A stretch of DNA of 64,000 nt, taken from Denitromonas halophila (GTDB taxonomy: Bacteria; Pseudomonadota; Gammaproteobacteria; Burkholderiales; Rhodocyclaceae). Shown here in pieces: positions 33,182-42,149 of this stretch. Numbering within the stretch: position 1 is the stretch's first letter; each line of letters opens with the position of its first letter. The translations under genes and the position numbers were made by a program. The notes under the pieces were generated by a model. The model saw only the letters and a list, made by a program, of their open reading frames with translations. It was not told the DNA's origin and did no database searches. The stretch spans positions 1 to 64,000 of the forward strand of contig NZ_VMNK01000013.1 of NCBI RefSeq assembly GCF_007625155.1, written 5' to 3'.

Positions 33182-34819
33182 ATGTTCCGTTTGCTTTCGC
33201 TGATCCCTGGTACCGCCGCGTGGCGCCGCAAGCGCCTGCGCGCCACGATGCGCGGTTACCGGGCGCTGAAAACCTCGGGGCGACTCGGGGTGATCGGCGA
33301 GATTAAGAATGCGCTGACCGAAGTACCGATTCGCGTGTGCGCCGGCAAGTTCAGTACCGCGGTGCTGGGTGCCGTCACCGGCTCGGCTGAAGTCGCGCTG
33401 CGGCAGTATCTTCTGATCCAGCTCGGTGGCGTGAATCTGAATCGCGCGCTGCTGATGGCGGCGGCAAACCCTCGAAAAAGCATCGCGTATCCCATGCCTC
33501 GTGACTGGCGACAGCTTGTCGAAAAGCATGGGTTCCCAGTGTCTGAGTGGCGGTGTGCGCTCTACTGGGGTGCCTATGTTTTCGGGATGTGGGGCTACGG
33601 CGCGATACGAGCATTCCGGATCATGCTGAACGGGCTTCGGTTCGGCGGCACGCGCAAGAGCGATGGATCTCGCTATGCCTGTTTTCTCGATCTGTCGCCG
33701 GCCAACGTGCCGTCGAGTGGTGAGCAGCCGAGTCATGACGTTGTTTCCTGGTACGCACAGTGGCCGGGCCGGAATCCGACGATATCCGCCATCAAGCATG
33801 GTGTTCTTGGCGTGTCCCGGATCACTGTGGCCGGTCTGGATGTCTCGCCGCAGAAAGCGCCGTTGCCGCCCTTGGCTGGCGCCCGGGAAATCACCGCTTA
33901 CCTGCGATGGAGTCTTGCCGCCATTGTGCGATCGGCGTTCGACGCACTGCGCGGACGGTGGTGGCATGCCGTGATGCTGAGTCACGCCGCTGTCGCAGCC
34001 CAAGTGCGTCATGTGCCCGGCGAGACGCTGGCGACAACCTATCTGTTCAACAACAGCGGCTGGATTTACCGCCCCCTCTGGACGTACGAGGCTGAGCGCA
34101 AGGGCTGCGAGATCGTGATGTACTTCTACTCGACCAACAGCGAGCCCTTCAAGCGCGCAGAGGGCTATCCGTCGATGTACTACGGCTATCGCGCGATGAA
34201 CTGGCCGCGCTATCTGGTGTGGGATGCCTATCAGGCCGATTTCATTCGCCGTGCGACGGATGGCGCCGCACAAGGCGAGGTGGTCGGTCCGATTTGGTTT
34301 CAGGGAAATGCCGAAGACTTGCCGGCAGGGGCCGGTTTCTCGGTTGCGGTGTTCGACGTTACGCCGACCCGCGCTTCGTGGTATCGCATCCTCGGGCTTG
34401 ATACCGAGTTCTACGTTCCAGCGACGGCGAACGCATTCCTGGAGCACGTCTGGCGGGCGGTGTCGCGCCATCAGGGGCGGATGCTGTGGAAGCGAAAGCG
34501 GAATATCGGCCGGACAGCGCATCCGCGGTATCGTGCCTGTGCCGAGGGGCTCGGCAATGCGGAAAACGTCATGTTGGTTGACCCGGCGGTGTCGGCGATG
34601 AAAGTGATCGAGGCCGCGACCGTCACGATCTCCCTTCCATTTACGTCGACTGCATTGCTGGCGCGGCACTTGGGAAAGCCTTCTGCCTACTACGACCCAT
34701 CCGGATCGGTTCAGCCCGATGACCGTGCCGCCCATGGCATTCCTGTCCTGTCCGGTCCGGCCGAGTTGGATGCCTGGCTACGGATTCAGCGTCAGGGCGA
34801 TGGCCCTGCTGCGAGCTGA
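33182..34819 (+). CDS. Polysaccharide biosynthesis PFTS-motif protein
   Basis: This 545-residue cytoplasmic protein is not a familiar glycosyltransferase family by obvious motif. Its C-terminal region contains TISLPFTSTALLARHLGKPSAYYDPSG, the PFTS motif that names a family found in surface-polysaccharide loci. That arrangement resembles the donor-binding end of sialyltransferase-like GT-B enzymes (Ser/Thr before the ARHLGKPSAYYDP helix). It has no signal peptide. It probably transfers a nonulosonic acid or processes it. The start is uncertain: ATG 33182, GTG 33167 and GTG 33152 are in frame and none has a strong ribosome site. Confidence 0.75.
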   Translation: MFRLLSLIPGTAAWRRKRLRATMRGYRALKTSGRLGVIGEIKNALTEVPIRVCAGKFSTAVLGAVTGSAEVALRQYLLIQLGGVNLNRALLMAAANPRKSIAYPMPRDWRQLVEKHGFPVSEWRCALYWGAYVFGMWGYGAIRAFRIMLNGLRFGGTRKSDGSRYACFLDLSPANVPSSGEQPSHDVVSWYAQWPGRNPTISAIKHGVLGVSRITVAGLDVSPQKAPLPPLAGAREITAYLRWSLAAIVRSAFDALRGRWWHAVMLSHAAVAAQVRHVPGETLATTYLFNNSGWIYRPLWTYEAERKGCEIVMYFYSTNSEPFKRAEGYPSMYYGYRAMNWPRYLVWDAYQADFIRRATDGAAQGEVVGPIWFQGNAEDLPAGAGFSVAVFDVTPTRASWYRILGLDTEFYVPATANAFLEHVWRAVSRHQGRMLWKRKRNIGRTAHPRYRACAEGLGNAENVMLVDPAVSAMKVIEAATVTISLPFTSTALLARHLGKPSAYYDPSGSVQPDDRAAHGIPVLSGPAELDAWLRIQRQGDGPAAS

Positions 34820-34827
34820 ATACCGAC

Positions 34828-35496
34828 ATGCATGTGAAACAGTTCAGACCAGAAGAGTGGGCGGTGCGATCTGCCCGATTGATCCACGACGCCGTGCTGG
34901 CGGCGTCCCACCGGGGCGATGGTTGCAAGGTAATGCTGACTGGTGGCCGGAGCGCAGCACGGCTGTACCTGGCGTGGCGGGCGCTCCCGGGTTTCGATCA
35001 GTTGCGTGCCGTAGAGTTCTTTTTCGGCGATGAACGATGTGTTCAGCTCGATGATCCCGAAAGCAACTACGGGCTTGCAATGCGAACCCTGTTTGCCAGT
35101 GGCGTTCCATCTGGTTGTTCGGTGGTCCGCATGGCGGCGGAGGGGCCAGACCGCGAGGGTGCGTGTTTGCACTATGAAGGCCGCTTGCCGAGTAAAATCG
35201 ACGTTTTGCTGCTGGGTGTCGGCGAGGACGGGCATATCGCTTCGCTGTTTCCCGGGGGCGCGTTGCTTGATGAGCGCACGCGGAAAGTCGCCCCTGTGGT
35301 CGGCACCAAGGCGCCCAGAGAGCGGCTGACGGTGACCCCTGTGGTGATCGCGCAGGCATCGTCGGTCTTCGTTCTCGCAAATGGTGAGGCCAAGGCTGCC
35401 GTGTTTCGGCGGGTCGCAGGCGGTGCAGATGATTTTCATGCGTTGCCGGCATGCCTGGTGGGCGGAGCCACCTGGTTGCTGGACACGCCTTTTTGA
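34828..35496 (+). CDS. 6-phosphogluconolactonase-like / sugar-phosphate isomerase family protein
   Basis: This 222-residue protein belongs to the NagB/6-phosphogluconolactonase superfamily. It has MLTGGRSAARLYLAW, VEFFFGDERCVQLDDPESNYG and LLLGVGEDGHIASLFPGG, the last being the strongest 6PGL signature (Asp-Gly-His-Ile-Ala-Ser-Leu-Phe-Pro). Normally pgl sits with zwf or edd. Its place here between a PFTS protein and a 2-hydroxyacid dehydrogenase suggests a dedicated sugar-phosphate lactone or aldose step in glycan synthesis. Confidence 0.82.
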   Translation: MHVKQFRPEEWAVRSARLIHDAVLAASHRGDGCKVMLTGGRSAARLYLAWRALPGFDQLRAVEFFFGDERCVQLDDPESNYGLAMRTLFASGVPSGCSVVRMAAEGPDREGACLHYEGRLPSKIDVLLLGVGEDGHIASLFPGGALLDERTRKVAPVVGTKAPRERLTVTPVVIAQASSVFVLANGEAKAAVFRRVAGGADDFHALPACLVGGATWLLDTPF

Positions 35497-35530
35497 AGAG
35501 AAGTTCGATGTCGATTGACAGGAAGTGCAG

Positions 35531-36517
35531 ATGGCAAGAGTCCTGATCACCACTGTTCCGTTCGGGGACAAGAACGATCTGCCGATCCGGCAACTCGAGG
35601 CGAACGGGATCGAGTATCTGATCAATCCGCTTGGCCGCAAACTCAAGGAAGACGAACTCGCCGGGATGGTGAGCGACGTCGAGGTATTGATTGCCGGCAC
35701 GGAGCCCATCACCGCGAAAGTGATGGCGAATGCGCCGCGATTGAAGCTGATTTCCCGTGTCGGCATCGGGCTGGACAGTGTCGACTTGTTGGCCGCCGAG
35801 CAGCGTGGCATCAAGGTCAGCTATACCCCCGATGCACCAGCGCCGGCAGTGGCCGAATTGACGATCGGGTTGATGTTTTCGTTGATGCGGTCGATCCACA
35901 TTGCCAATGCCAGGATGCATCAGGGCGAGTGGCAGCGCTACTTTGGGCGGCGCTTGGCCGATCTGACGATCGGCATCGTCGGCGCGGGGCGAATCGGCGG
36001 GCGGGTGCTGCGCCAGCTTGCAGCGCTGGGCGCTGGCCGCCTGCTGGTGAATGACATCAATCCCGCAGCGTGCGGGCTCGACGATATTGCGACCATTGAG
36101 TGGGTGGAGAAGGACGTTATTTATGGGGCGTCGGATATCGTCAGCCTGCATGTTCCGCTGACCGTGCAGACGAAAAACATGGTTCGCCGTGAGGACCTTC
36201 GCCAGATGAAACCCGACGCGATAATTGTTAACACGGCACGTGGCGGCATCATCAATGAAGACGACCTCGCCGAGGTGCTCGGTTTGGGCCACCTTGCCGG
36301 CGCCGCCGTGGACGTCTTCTGCGAAGAACCCTATCAGGGGCGGCTGGCGTCGATCGAACGGTGTTTGCTGACGTCGCACATGGGGTCGATGTCGATAGAT
36401 TGCCGCACGCGAATGGAGATCGAGGCGACTGAAGAGGCGATTCGGTTTTTGACAGAACAGCCGCTGGAAGGTCTGGTGCCCGAGGTGGAATACCAGGTCC
36501 AGCGGGAGGGGCTCTGA
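35531..36517 (+). CDS. D-2-hydroxyacid dehydrogenase (phosphoglycerate dehydrogenase-like)
   Basis: This 328-residue NAD-dependent enzyme has the SerA/GyaR fold. RVGIGLDSVDLLAAEQRGIKVSYTPDAPAPAVAELTIGLM leads into the dinucleotide motif TIGIVGAGRIGGRVL. The catalytic triad is the Arg in NTARGG, the Glu in FCEEP and the His in LTSHMG. It reduces a 2-oxo acid or oxidises its D-hydroxy form. No ACT domain is present, so feedback control by serine is unlikely. The ATG at 35531 has AGGAAG just upstream. One base separates it from the next gene. Confidence 0.88.
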   Translation: MARVLITTVPFGDKNDLPIRQLEANGIEYLINPLGRKLKEDELAGMVSDVEVLIAGTEPITAKVMANAPRLKLISRVGIGLDSVDLLAAEQRGIKVSYTPDAPAPAVAELTIGLMFSLMRSIHIANARMHQGEWQRYFGRRLADLTIGIVGAGRIGGRVLRQLAALGAGRLLVNDINPAACGLDDIATIEWVEKDVIYGASDIVSLHVPLTVQTKNMVRREDLRQMKPDAIIVNTARGGIINEDDLAEVLGLGHLAGAAVDVFCEEPYQGRLASIERCLLTSHMGSMSIDCRTRMEIEATEEAIRFLTEQPLEGLVPEVEYQVQREGL

Positions 36518-36518
36518 G

Positions 36519-37409
36519 ATGGCGCGGGTATGTGTGATTGGGGGTTCCGGATTTCTTGGCAGCCATGTGGCGGATGCGCTGTGTGCGGCCGGTCACCAGG
36601 TCTCGATCTATGATCGCCGGCCTTCGCCGTGGTTGCGGCCTGACCAGGAAATGGTGGTCGGCGACCTGCTCGATGCGGAAAAACTGTCTGCGGCAATCGC
36701 CGGCTGTGAGTATGTCTATAACTTTGCGGCCCTGGCGGACCTGAACGAGGCTCTGGGCAAGCCGCTCGACACCATTCGCATCAACGTGCTTGGCAATGCG
36801 AATGTGCTCGAGGCGTGCCGGCAGAACGGCGTCCGGCGGTTCATGTACGCCAGCACGGTGTACGTCTATAGCCGTGAGGGCAGCTTCTATCGTTGCAGCA
36901 AGCAGTCTGCGGAGCACTACGTCGAGGAGTATCAGGCGGCCTACGGGCTCGACTACACGGTGTTGCGTTACGGTTCGCTGTACGGCCCGAGGTCGGACGC
37001 GCAGAACGGTCTGTGGCGCATCGTCAACGAGGCGCTGACGACGGGCCGGATCCGCTATGCGGGCAGTGCCGAAGCGATGCGCGAATACATTCATGTAGAG
37101 GATGCGGCCCGCGCCAGTGTCGCAGCGCTCGGCGACGAATTCAGGAACCAGCATGTCGTTCTGACCGGACAGGAGCCGATGCGGGTGATGGATCTGCTGA
37201 AGATGCTGGCCGAGATTCTTGGCATGCCGCAAGCGGTGGAATTCGAGGAAACCGAATACGCCGGGCACTACGTCCGGACGCCCTACGCCTATCAACCGAA
37301 GCTGGGCCGGAAGTATGTGCCGCCCATGCATGTCGATCTGGGGCAGGGGCTGTTGCAGCTGATCGGCGAAGTGCAGAACGGCATTTCGAATGAGGGGAAC
37401 AAAGCGTGA
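36519..37409 (+). CDS. NAD-dependent sugar epimerase/dehydratase
   Basis: This 296-residue extended SDR has VIGGSGFLGSHVADALCAAG (cofactor binding), YASTVYVYSREGSFYRCSKQSAEHY with Tyr and Lys, and YGSLYGPRSDAQNG. The substrate is unknown; UDP- or other NDP-sugars are expected. It is shorter than many epimerases but has the full core. It overlaps the FkbM methyltransferase gene by four bases. Confidence 0.85.
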   Translation: MARVCVIGGSGFLGSHVADALCAAGHQVSIYDRRPSPWLRPDQEMVVGDLLDAEKLSAAIAGCEYVYNFAALADLNEALGKPLDTIRINVLGNANVLEACRQNGVRRFMYASTVYVYSREGSFYRCSKQSAEHYVEEYQAAYGLDYTVLRYGSLYGPRSDAQNGLWRIVNEALTTGRIRYAGSAEAMREYIHVEDAARASVAALGDEFRNQHVVLTGQEPMRVMDLLKMLAEILGMPQAVEFEETEYAGHYVRTPYAYQPKLGRKYVPPMHVDLGQGLLQLIGEVQNGISNEGNKA

Positions 37410-38260
37410 AAACCCAGTTGAAGCAGGCTCTGAAAGGGGCCATACGATATTCGCTTGCTACAGGCGGACGAACCCAGGTTGGCCGATATGTCTTCAAGCA
37501 GATCCTGGACACGTCGATGGAGGAGGTTCGCGAGCTTGTGCACGAGGGCGTTCAACTCCGCTTTGCCACCCCCAATGCGCTGTGTGACTGGCGCGCGCAG
37601 ACGTTCTCCACGAAGGAGCCGGAAACCCTCGCATGGATCGATGCGATTCCCGAGGGGGCGGTCGTCTGGGATGTGGGCGCCAATATCGGTTTGTATGCTG
37701 TCTATGCGGCGGCGCGGCGCAAGTGTCGGGTGTGGGCGTTCGAGCCGTCGGTGTTCAATCTCGAGCTGTTGGCAAGAAACGTGCACCTCAACGGGCTCGT
37801 CTCTCAAGTGTGCATCGTTCCATTTGCCTTGAGCAACGCCGTCGGCTCCAACACGCTGCGGATGACAACCACGGAGTGGGGCGGTGCGCTGTCGACGTTC
37901 GGCGAGGCGTATGGCTGGGATGGTGAGGCGATCAAGCGCGTTTTCGAGTTCCAGACGATGGGCCTGCCAATGGATGCGGCGCGCGATCTGCTGGGGATTC
38001 CACAACCCGATTTTGTCAAAATGGACGTCGACGGTATCGAGCATCTGATCCTGTCGGGAGGCGCCTCCGTACTGAAAGCGGTCAAGGAAGTCCTGATTGA
38101 GGTGAATGACGACTTCAAGGAACAGGCGGAGGGCTGCGAGCGACTGCTCAAGGCCGCCGGTTTGACGATGAAGCACAAGCTCCATTCAGAGATGATCGAT
38201 AACTCGACGACCGGTTTCCAGAATACGTATAACCAGATCTGGGTGCGAGAGCCGTCTTGA
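37406..38260 (+). CDS. FkbM-family SAM-dependent methyltransferase
   Basis: This 284-residue O-methyltransferase has the motif VWDVGANIGLYAVYAAAR (SAM binding, about residues 85-102), AFEPSVFNLELLARNVHLNGL and the FkbM signature VKMDVDGIEHLILSGG. FkbM proteins methylate hydroxyls of sugars or polyketides. It probably adds a methyl group to a glycan residue. Its TGA is overlapped by the TTG start of the next gene (TTGA). Confidence 0.88.
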   Translation: MKTQLKQALKGAIRYSLATGGRTQVGRYVFKQILDTSMEEVRELVHEGVQLRFATPNALCDWRAQTFSTKEPETLAWIDAIPEGAVVWDVGANIGLYAVYAAARRKCRVWAFEPSVFNLELLARNVHLNGLVSQVCIVPFALSNAVGSNTLRMTTTEWGGALSTFGEAYGWDGEAIKRVFEFQTMGLPMDAARDLLGIPQPDFVKMDVDGIEHLILSGGASVLKAVKEVLIEVNDDFKEQAEGCERLLKAAGLTMKHKLHSEMIDNSTTGFQNTYNQIWVREPS

Positions 38261-38892
38261 TTGATGCATTGGTCCGGGCGCGCCTGGTGTTTTGGGACTT
38301 CGATGGCGTCATCAAGGAATCCGTGGCGGTCAAGACGGAAGCCTTTGTGCAGTTGTTCTCGCCCTTCGGCGCCGAGGTGGTGGCGCGCGTGCGGGCGCAC
38401 CATCTGGCGAATGGCGGCATGTCCCGTTTCGAGAAAATCCCGCGCTATCTGGAGTGGGCTGGCCAGAGCGTGACCGACGCGAGCGTAGATGACTACTGCC
38501 AGCGGTTTTCGCAGGCGGTGCTCGGCTGCGTGGTGGCGGCGCCCTGGGTGCCGGGGGTCGAGTCGTACCTGCGCACCAACCGTCATGGGCAGGAATTTGT
38601 GCTGGTCACCGCGACGCCGCAGGGAGAAATCGAGGCGATTTTGCAGGCGATGGATCTGCACCGCTGCTTCTCGGCCGTTTTTGGCGCGCCGACCCGAAAG
38701 GGCGAAGCGATCCGGCAGGTGCTCACCCATCGCGGTGTGCGCGCGTCGGAAGCGCTGATGGTCGGAGACGCCACGGCAGATCTTGAAGCCGCGAGGCAGA
38801 ACGAGGTGCCCTTTTTGCTACGCCGGCATGTCGACAATCAGCAGGTATTTCGCGACTACGGTGGCGCATTTGTAGAGGATTTTTCCGGATGA
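38257..38892 (+). CDS. HAD-superfamily phosphatase (beta-phosphoglucomutase-like)
   Basis: This 211-residue HAD hydrolase has motif I FWDFDGVIKES with Asp14 as nucleophile and Asp16 as acid/base, motif II VTATPQGEIEAI, and motif III/IV LMVGDATADLEAARQNEVPFLLR. It should remove phosphate from a sugar phosphate. It starts with TTG overlapping the previous stop and overlaps the aldolase gene by four bases, so phosphatase and aldolase are translated together. That pairing suggests it acts on the aldolase's substrate or product, much as KdsC follows KdsA. Confidence 0.85.
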   Translation: MIDALVRARLVFWDFDGVIKESVAVKTEAFVQLFSPFGAEVVARVRAHHLANGGMSRFEKIPRYLEWAGQSVTDASVDDYCQRFSQAVLGCVVAAPWVPGVESYLRTNRHGQEFVLVTATPQGEIEAILQAMDLHRCFSAVFGAPTRKGEAIRQVLTHRGVRASEALMVGDATADLEAARQNEVPFLLRRHVDNQQVFRDYGGAFVEDFSG

Positions 38893-39659
38893 TGAACCGC
38901 AGGGAAAAAATAGGGGCCATTCGCAAGGCACTGCGCGACGGCAAGGCAAGCATCGGTAGCTGGATGCAGATCCCCCATTCGTCCATTGCTGAAATTCTGG
39001 GGCGCTCGGGCTACGACTGGGTCGCCGTCGACATGGAGCACGGTGCGATCGGCGCCCATCAGCTTCCGGATATCTATCGGGCGCTGGAACTGGGGGGCAC
39101 CTTGCCGATGGCGCGACTGGCGCAGGGCGAAACCAAGGACTGCAAGCAGGCCCTCGATGCCGGTGCGGGCGGCGTTATCATTCCGATGATGGAGTCCGCG
39201 CAGCAGCTGACGCGGGTGAGGGATGCGTGTCGCTGGCCGCCGGCGGGGTTGAGAGGTGTGGGCTTTTCGCGTGCGAACCTGTTCGGCACCGATTTTGACA
39301 GCTATGCCGAGGAGGCCCAGGCGCCTTTGTTGATCGCGATGATCGAACATGTCCGCGCGGTGGATAGCCTTGAGGCCATTCTGGCGGTCGATGGCCTGGA
39401 CGCGATACTGATCGGCCCATACGATCTTTCGGCGTCGATGGGCTTGACCGGTCAATTCGCGGAGCCGGCGTTTGTCGCGGTCATGGAGCGCATTCGCGAC
39501 GCCTGCCGCACATCGCACACCCCGTGCGGCATCCACGTCGTGCAGCCCGATCCTGAGCAGCTTGCGCAGCGCGTTGCGGAGGGATATCAGTTTCTGGCCT
39601 ATTCGATCGATGCGGTGTTTCTGAGAGCGTCGGCGACAAACCCGCAGAGCATGTCCTGA
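38889..39659 (+). CDS. HpcH/HpaI-family class II aldolase
   Basis: This 256-residue TIM-barrel aldolase resembles the HpaI/RhmA pyruvate aldolases. It has [32 protein letters not shown] (pyruvate pocket), and metal ligands Glu153 in AMIEHVRAV and Asp179 in [10 protein letters not shown]. In the synthesis direction these enzymes add pyruvate to an aldehyde to give a 4-hydroxy-2-oxo acid, a 3-deoxy-ulosonic acid if the aldehyde is a sugar. Its place next to a HAD phosphatase and upstream of a KdsB-like gene makes this role attractive. Degradative use is possible but unlikely in this locus. Confidence 0.88.
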   Translation: MMNRREKIGAIRKALRDGKASIGSWMQIPHSSIAEILGRSGYDWVAVDMEHGAIGAHQLPDIYRALELGGTLPMARLAQGETKDCKQALDAGAGGVIIPMMESAQQLTRVRDACRWPPAGLRGVGFSRANLFGTDFDSYAEEAQAPLLIAMIEHVRAVDSLEAILAVDGLDAILIGPYDLSASMGLTGQFAEPAFVAVMERIRDACRTSHTPCGIHVVQPDPEQLAQRVAEGYQFLAYSIDAVFLRASATNPQSMS

Positions 39660-40270
39660 TGGGCATCCGCGGCAGGCTCAGGCTGTGGTTCTATCAGAGC
39701 AGGCGTTTTGGCGGGCGGTATCGTCAGGGGGCGCATTCGAGCGCGATCCTGTCGAAGATCCTGATCGGCAAGGACGCCGAGGGGCAGATCGTTCTCGGCG
39801 ACTACGTCATCTGTGCGGGCGAGCTCTACAGTTTCTTCAGCAAGGGCGTCATCTCCGTCGGCGATTGCAGCTACGTGGGGCAGGGAACGCGGATCTGGGC
39901 GCTGTCACGGGTAGAGATCGGTCGTCGGGTGCTGATTTCGCATGACTGTTTCATCTGCGACAACCTCACCCATCCGCTGAATGCACAGACGCGTCATCAG
40001 CAGTACATGGCAAAGCACGGCTTTCCCTTTCCCGAGCGGATTGAGCTCGAGGAGCGCCCGATACTTATCGGCGACGATGTCTGGGTTGCGGCAGGGGTGA
40101 CGATTCTTCGGGGTGTGAGCATAGGGCAAGGCGCGGTGATTGCCGCAGGGTCCGTGGTCACCACGGACGTGCCTGCTGGCGTGGTCGTGGCAGGAAATCC
40201 GGCGAGGGTGGTCAAGCAGCTCGGTACTGAGCAAACGATGGAAAGAGGAGTTGTCAATGGCATTGCCTGA
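39659..40270 (+). CDS. Left-handed beta-helix sugar O-/N-acyltransferase
   Basis: This 203-residue protein has hexapeptide repeats in its C-terminal two thirds ([35 protein letters not shown] and [32 protein letters not shown]), followed by [10 protein letters not shown], the usual ending of the WbbJ/NodL type. It should acetylate a glycan sugar using acetyl-CoA. It starts directly at the previous stop and overlaps the next gene by 14 bases. Confidence 0.88.
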   Translation: MGIRGRLRLWFYQSRRFGGRYRQGAHSSAILSKILIGKDAEGQIVLGDYVICAGELYSFFSKGVISVGDCSYVGQGTRIWALSRVEIGRRVLISHDCFICDNLTHPLNAQTRHQQYMAKHGFPFPERIELEERPILIGDDVWVAAGVTILRGVSIGQGAVIAAGSVVTTDVPAGVVVAGNPARVVKQLGTEQTMERGVVNGIA

Positions 40271-41183
40271 TCGGTGTCCGCTATGTTCAGCCGGGCGAGA
40301 ATCGCAGTCAGTCGTTACGCGCCATGTGTATGGCGATGCGTCTGTATCGCGTGCTTTCTTTCACTGCGCGGCGTGCGATGTTCGCTATCAGTTCCCGGGC
40401 CTGACACCGGAAGAAGAGGCGCGATTCTATGCCGCCGAGTTCGAGGGCTTTATGGCGAGCCGGTCGGGGGAGTCCGGCGGTTGGCTGAAAACCGAGCAGC
40501 ATCTCGTCGCCAACGAGCCGACGCGCATGCGCCGGATGAAGTATCTGGCGCCCTATCTCAAGCAGTCCGTCGATATCCTTGAGGTTGGTTGTTCTTCCGG
40601 GTTCATGCTCTATCCGCTGGCTGCGGCCGGCCATCGCTGCACGGGGATCGAACCGTCCGGCGTCTTCAGCGAGTTTGTGCGGGGTCGGGGCATTCCGGTC
40701 TACCAGTCCGTCGCGGAGCTTCAGCGCGACGTGCCGGATGCGCGCTTCGATCTGATCCTCCATTTCTTTGTCCTCGAACACATCGCAGACCCCGGCGCTT
40801 TCCTGATGGCGCAGCTGGCCATGCTCAAACCCGGCGGTCGAATCGTTTTCGAGATACCCAACGCGGCCGATCCGTTGTACTCGGTTTATGACATCCCGGC
40901 ATTCGAGCGGTTTTACTGGTCGGTGGCCCATCCTTGGTATTTCAGCGAACCGTCCTTGCAGTTTTTGCTGACGCGGCTGGGTGAGAGCAGCGAGGTGCTT
41001 CGCGACCAGCGATACGACCTGTCCAACCACATGATCTGGGCGCGAGACGGGCGGCCCGGGGGCATGGGACGCTTTGCCCCTGAGCTTGGCGCCGATGTCG
41101 AGGAATCCTACAAGCAGTCGCTGATCCGCAGCGGCAAGTGCGATACGCTGGTCGGCATCATCAAGAAGGATGGGGGGACTTGA
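40257..41183 (+). CDS. Methyltransferase with N-terminal zinc-ribbon-like CxxC motifs
   Basis: This 308-residue protein has two Cys pairs at its N-terminus (CPLC and CAAC, about residues 7-40) suggesting a zinc-binding knuckle, as in sugar C-methyltransferases. The SAM domain follows: [29 protein letters not shown] and [17 protein letters not shown]. The ATG at 40257 has AGAGGAG six bases upstream; the longer in-frame start at 40140 would overlap the acyltransferase entirely. It ends two bases before the next start codon. Confidence 0.85.
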   Translation: MALPDRCPLCSAGRESQSVVTRHVYGDASVSRAFFHCAACDVRYQFPGLTPEEEARFYAAEFEGFMASRSGESGGWLKTEQHLVANEPTRMRRMKYLAPYLKQSVDILEVGCSSGFMLYPLAAAGHRCTGIEPSGVFSEFVRGRGIPVYQSVAELQRDVPDARFDLILHFFVLEHIADPGAFLMAQLAMLKPGGRIVFEIPNAADPLYSVYDIPAFERFYWSVAHPWYFSEPSLQFLLTRLGESSEVLRDQRYDLSNHMIWARDGRPGGMGRFAPELGADVEESYKQSLIRSGKCDTLVGIIKKDGGT

Positions 41184-41184
41184 G

Positions 41185-42096
41185 ATGCAGCGGGTTCTGA
41201 TCACGGGCGTCGGGGGGTTTATCGGGTCCCATGTCGCGCGCCGCTTCCTGCAGGAGGGATTTGCGGTCGTCGGCGTCGACGATTTCTCGAACGGCAAAGC
41301 CGAGAACGTGCCGCCGGGCGTTGATTTCATCGAAGGCGATCTGGCGCGCCGGTCGACGATTGAACGCATTCCGACCGATTGTCGAAGGATTCTGCATCTG
41401 GCGGGGCAGTCGTCGGGGGAGATCAGCTTCGATGATCCGGTCGCGGATCTCGAAAAGAATACGGTGTCGACGCTAAATCTGATCCGCTACGGTATCGAGC
41501 ATTCCGTCGAGCGGTTTCTCTACGCGAGCTCCATGTCCGTGTATGGCGCGGTCGACGACACCCCGATCAGTGAATCCCGGACCTGCCGGCCCTTGTCCTG
41601 CTACGGGGTAGGAAAGTACGCCTCCGAAGACTACTTGCGCGTCTATCAGCGCAAGTTGCCCGCTGTGATTCTCCGGATGTTCAATGTCTACGGGCCTGGC
41701 CAGGATTTGAGCAATCTGCGCCAGGGCATGGTGAGCATCTTTCTGGCGCAGGCATTGAAGACAGGGCGCATCGAGGTCAAGGGGAGCGTCGAGCGCTTCC
41801 GCGACATCATTTATATCGACGATGTGGTCGAGGCCTGGTTCCGTGCTGCCACCTTGGAAAGTGCCAAGGGCCAGACGCTGAATATCGGAACGGGCATCAA
41901 GACGACCGTCGGTGCGCTTCTCGAGCGCATCTGCAGCCTGGTGCCCGGCGCCTCCTATTATGTCGATGGCGGAACGCCGGGGGATCAAAGCGGTATCTAT
42001 GCAGACGTGTCGGCACTGAAGGATGTGCTCGGGATCGATACGTTTACAATGCTCGATGCCGGGCTGACGCAGTTCGCCGAGTGGGCTCGGAAGTGA
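41185..42096 (+). CDS. NAD-dependent sugar epimerase
   Basis: This 303-residue extended SDR has VLITGVGGFIGSHVARRF, LHLAGQSSGEISFDDP, CYGVGKYASEDYL with catalytic Tyr and Lys, and RMFNVYGPGQDLSNLRQGMVSIF. GalE-type enzymes have this pattern. The sugar is unknown. It follows the methyltransferase with one base between and is followed by a 53-base gap before the KdsB-like gene. Confidence 0.86.
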   Translation: MQRVLITGVGGFIGSHVARRFLQEGFAVVGVDDFSNGKAENVPPGVDFIEGDLARRSTIERIPTDCRRILHLAGQSSGEISFDDPVADLEKNTVSTLNLIRYGIEHSVERFLYASSMSVYGAVDDTPISESRTCRPLSCYGVGKYASEDYLRVYQRKLPAVILRMFNVYGPGQDLSNLRQGMVSIFLAQALKTGRIEVKGSVERFRDIIYIDDVVEAWFRAATLESAKGQTLNIGTGIKTTVGALLERICSLVPGASYYVDGGTPGDQSGIYADVSALKDVLGIDTFTMLDAGLTQFAEWARK

Positions 42097-42149
42097 TCGG
42101 CGAGCTGACTTTCTGACAACGATCCATTCTTTATGGCACTTACAAAACC

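Noticed and set aside
33143-36379. Long minus-strand frames opposite the PFTS protein, 6PGL-like and dehydrogenase genes
   Set aside because: The plus-strand genes carry clear family motifs; the minus frames do not and lack ribosome sites.
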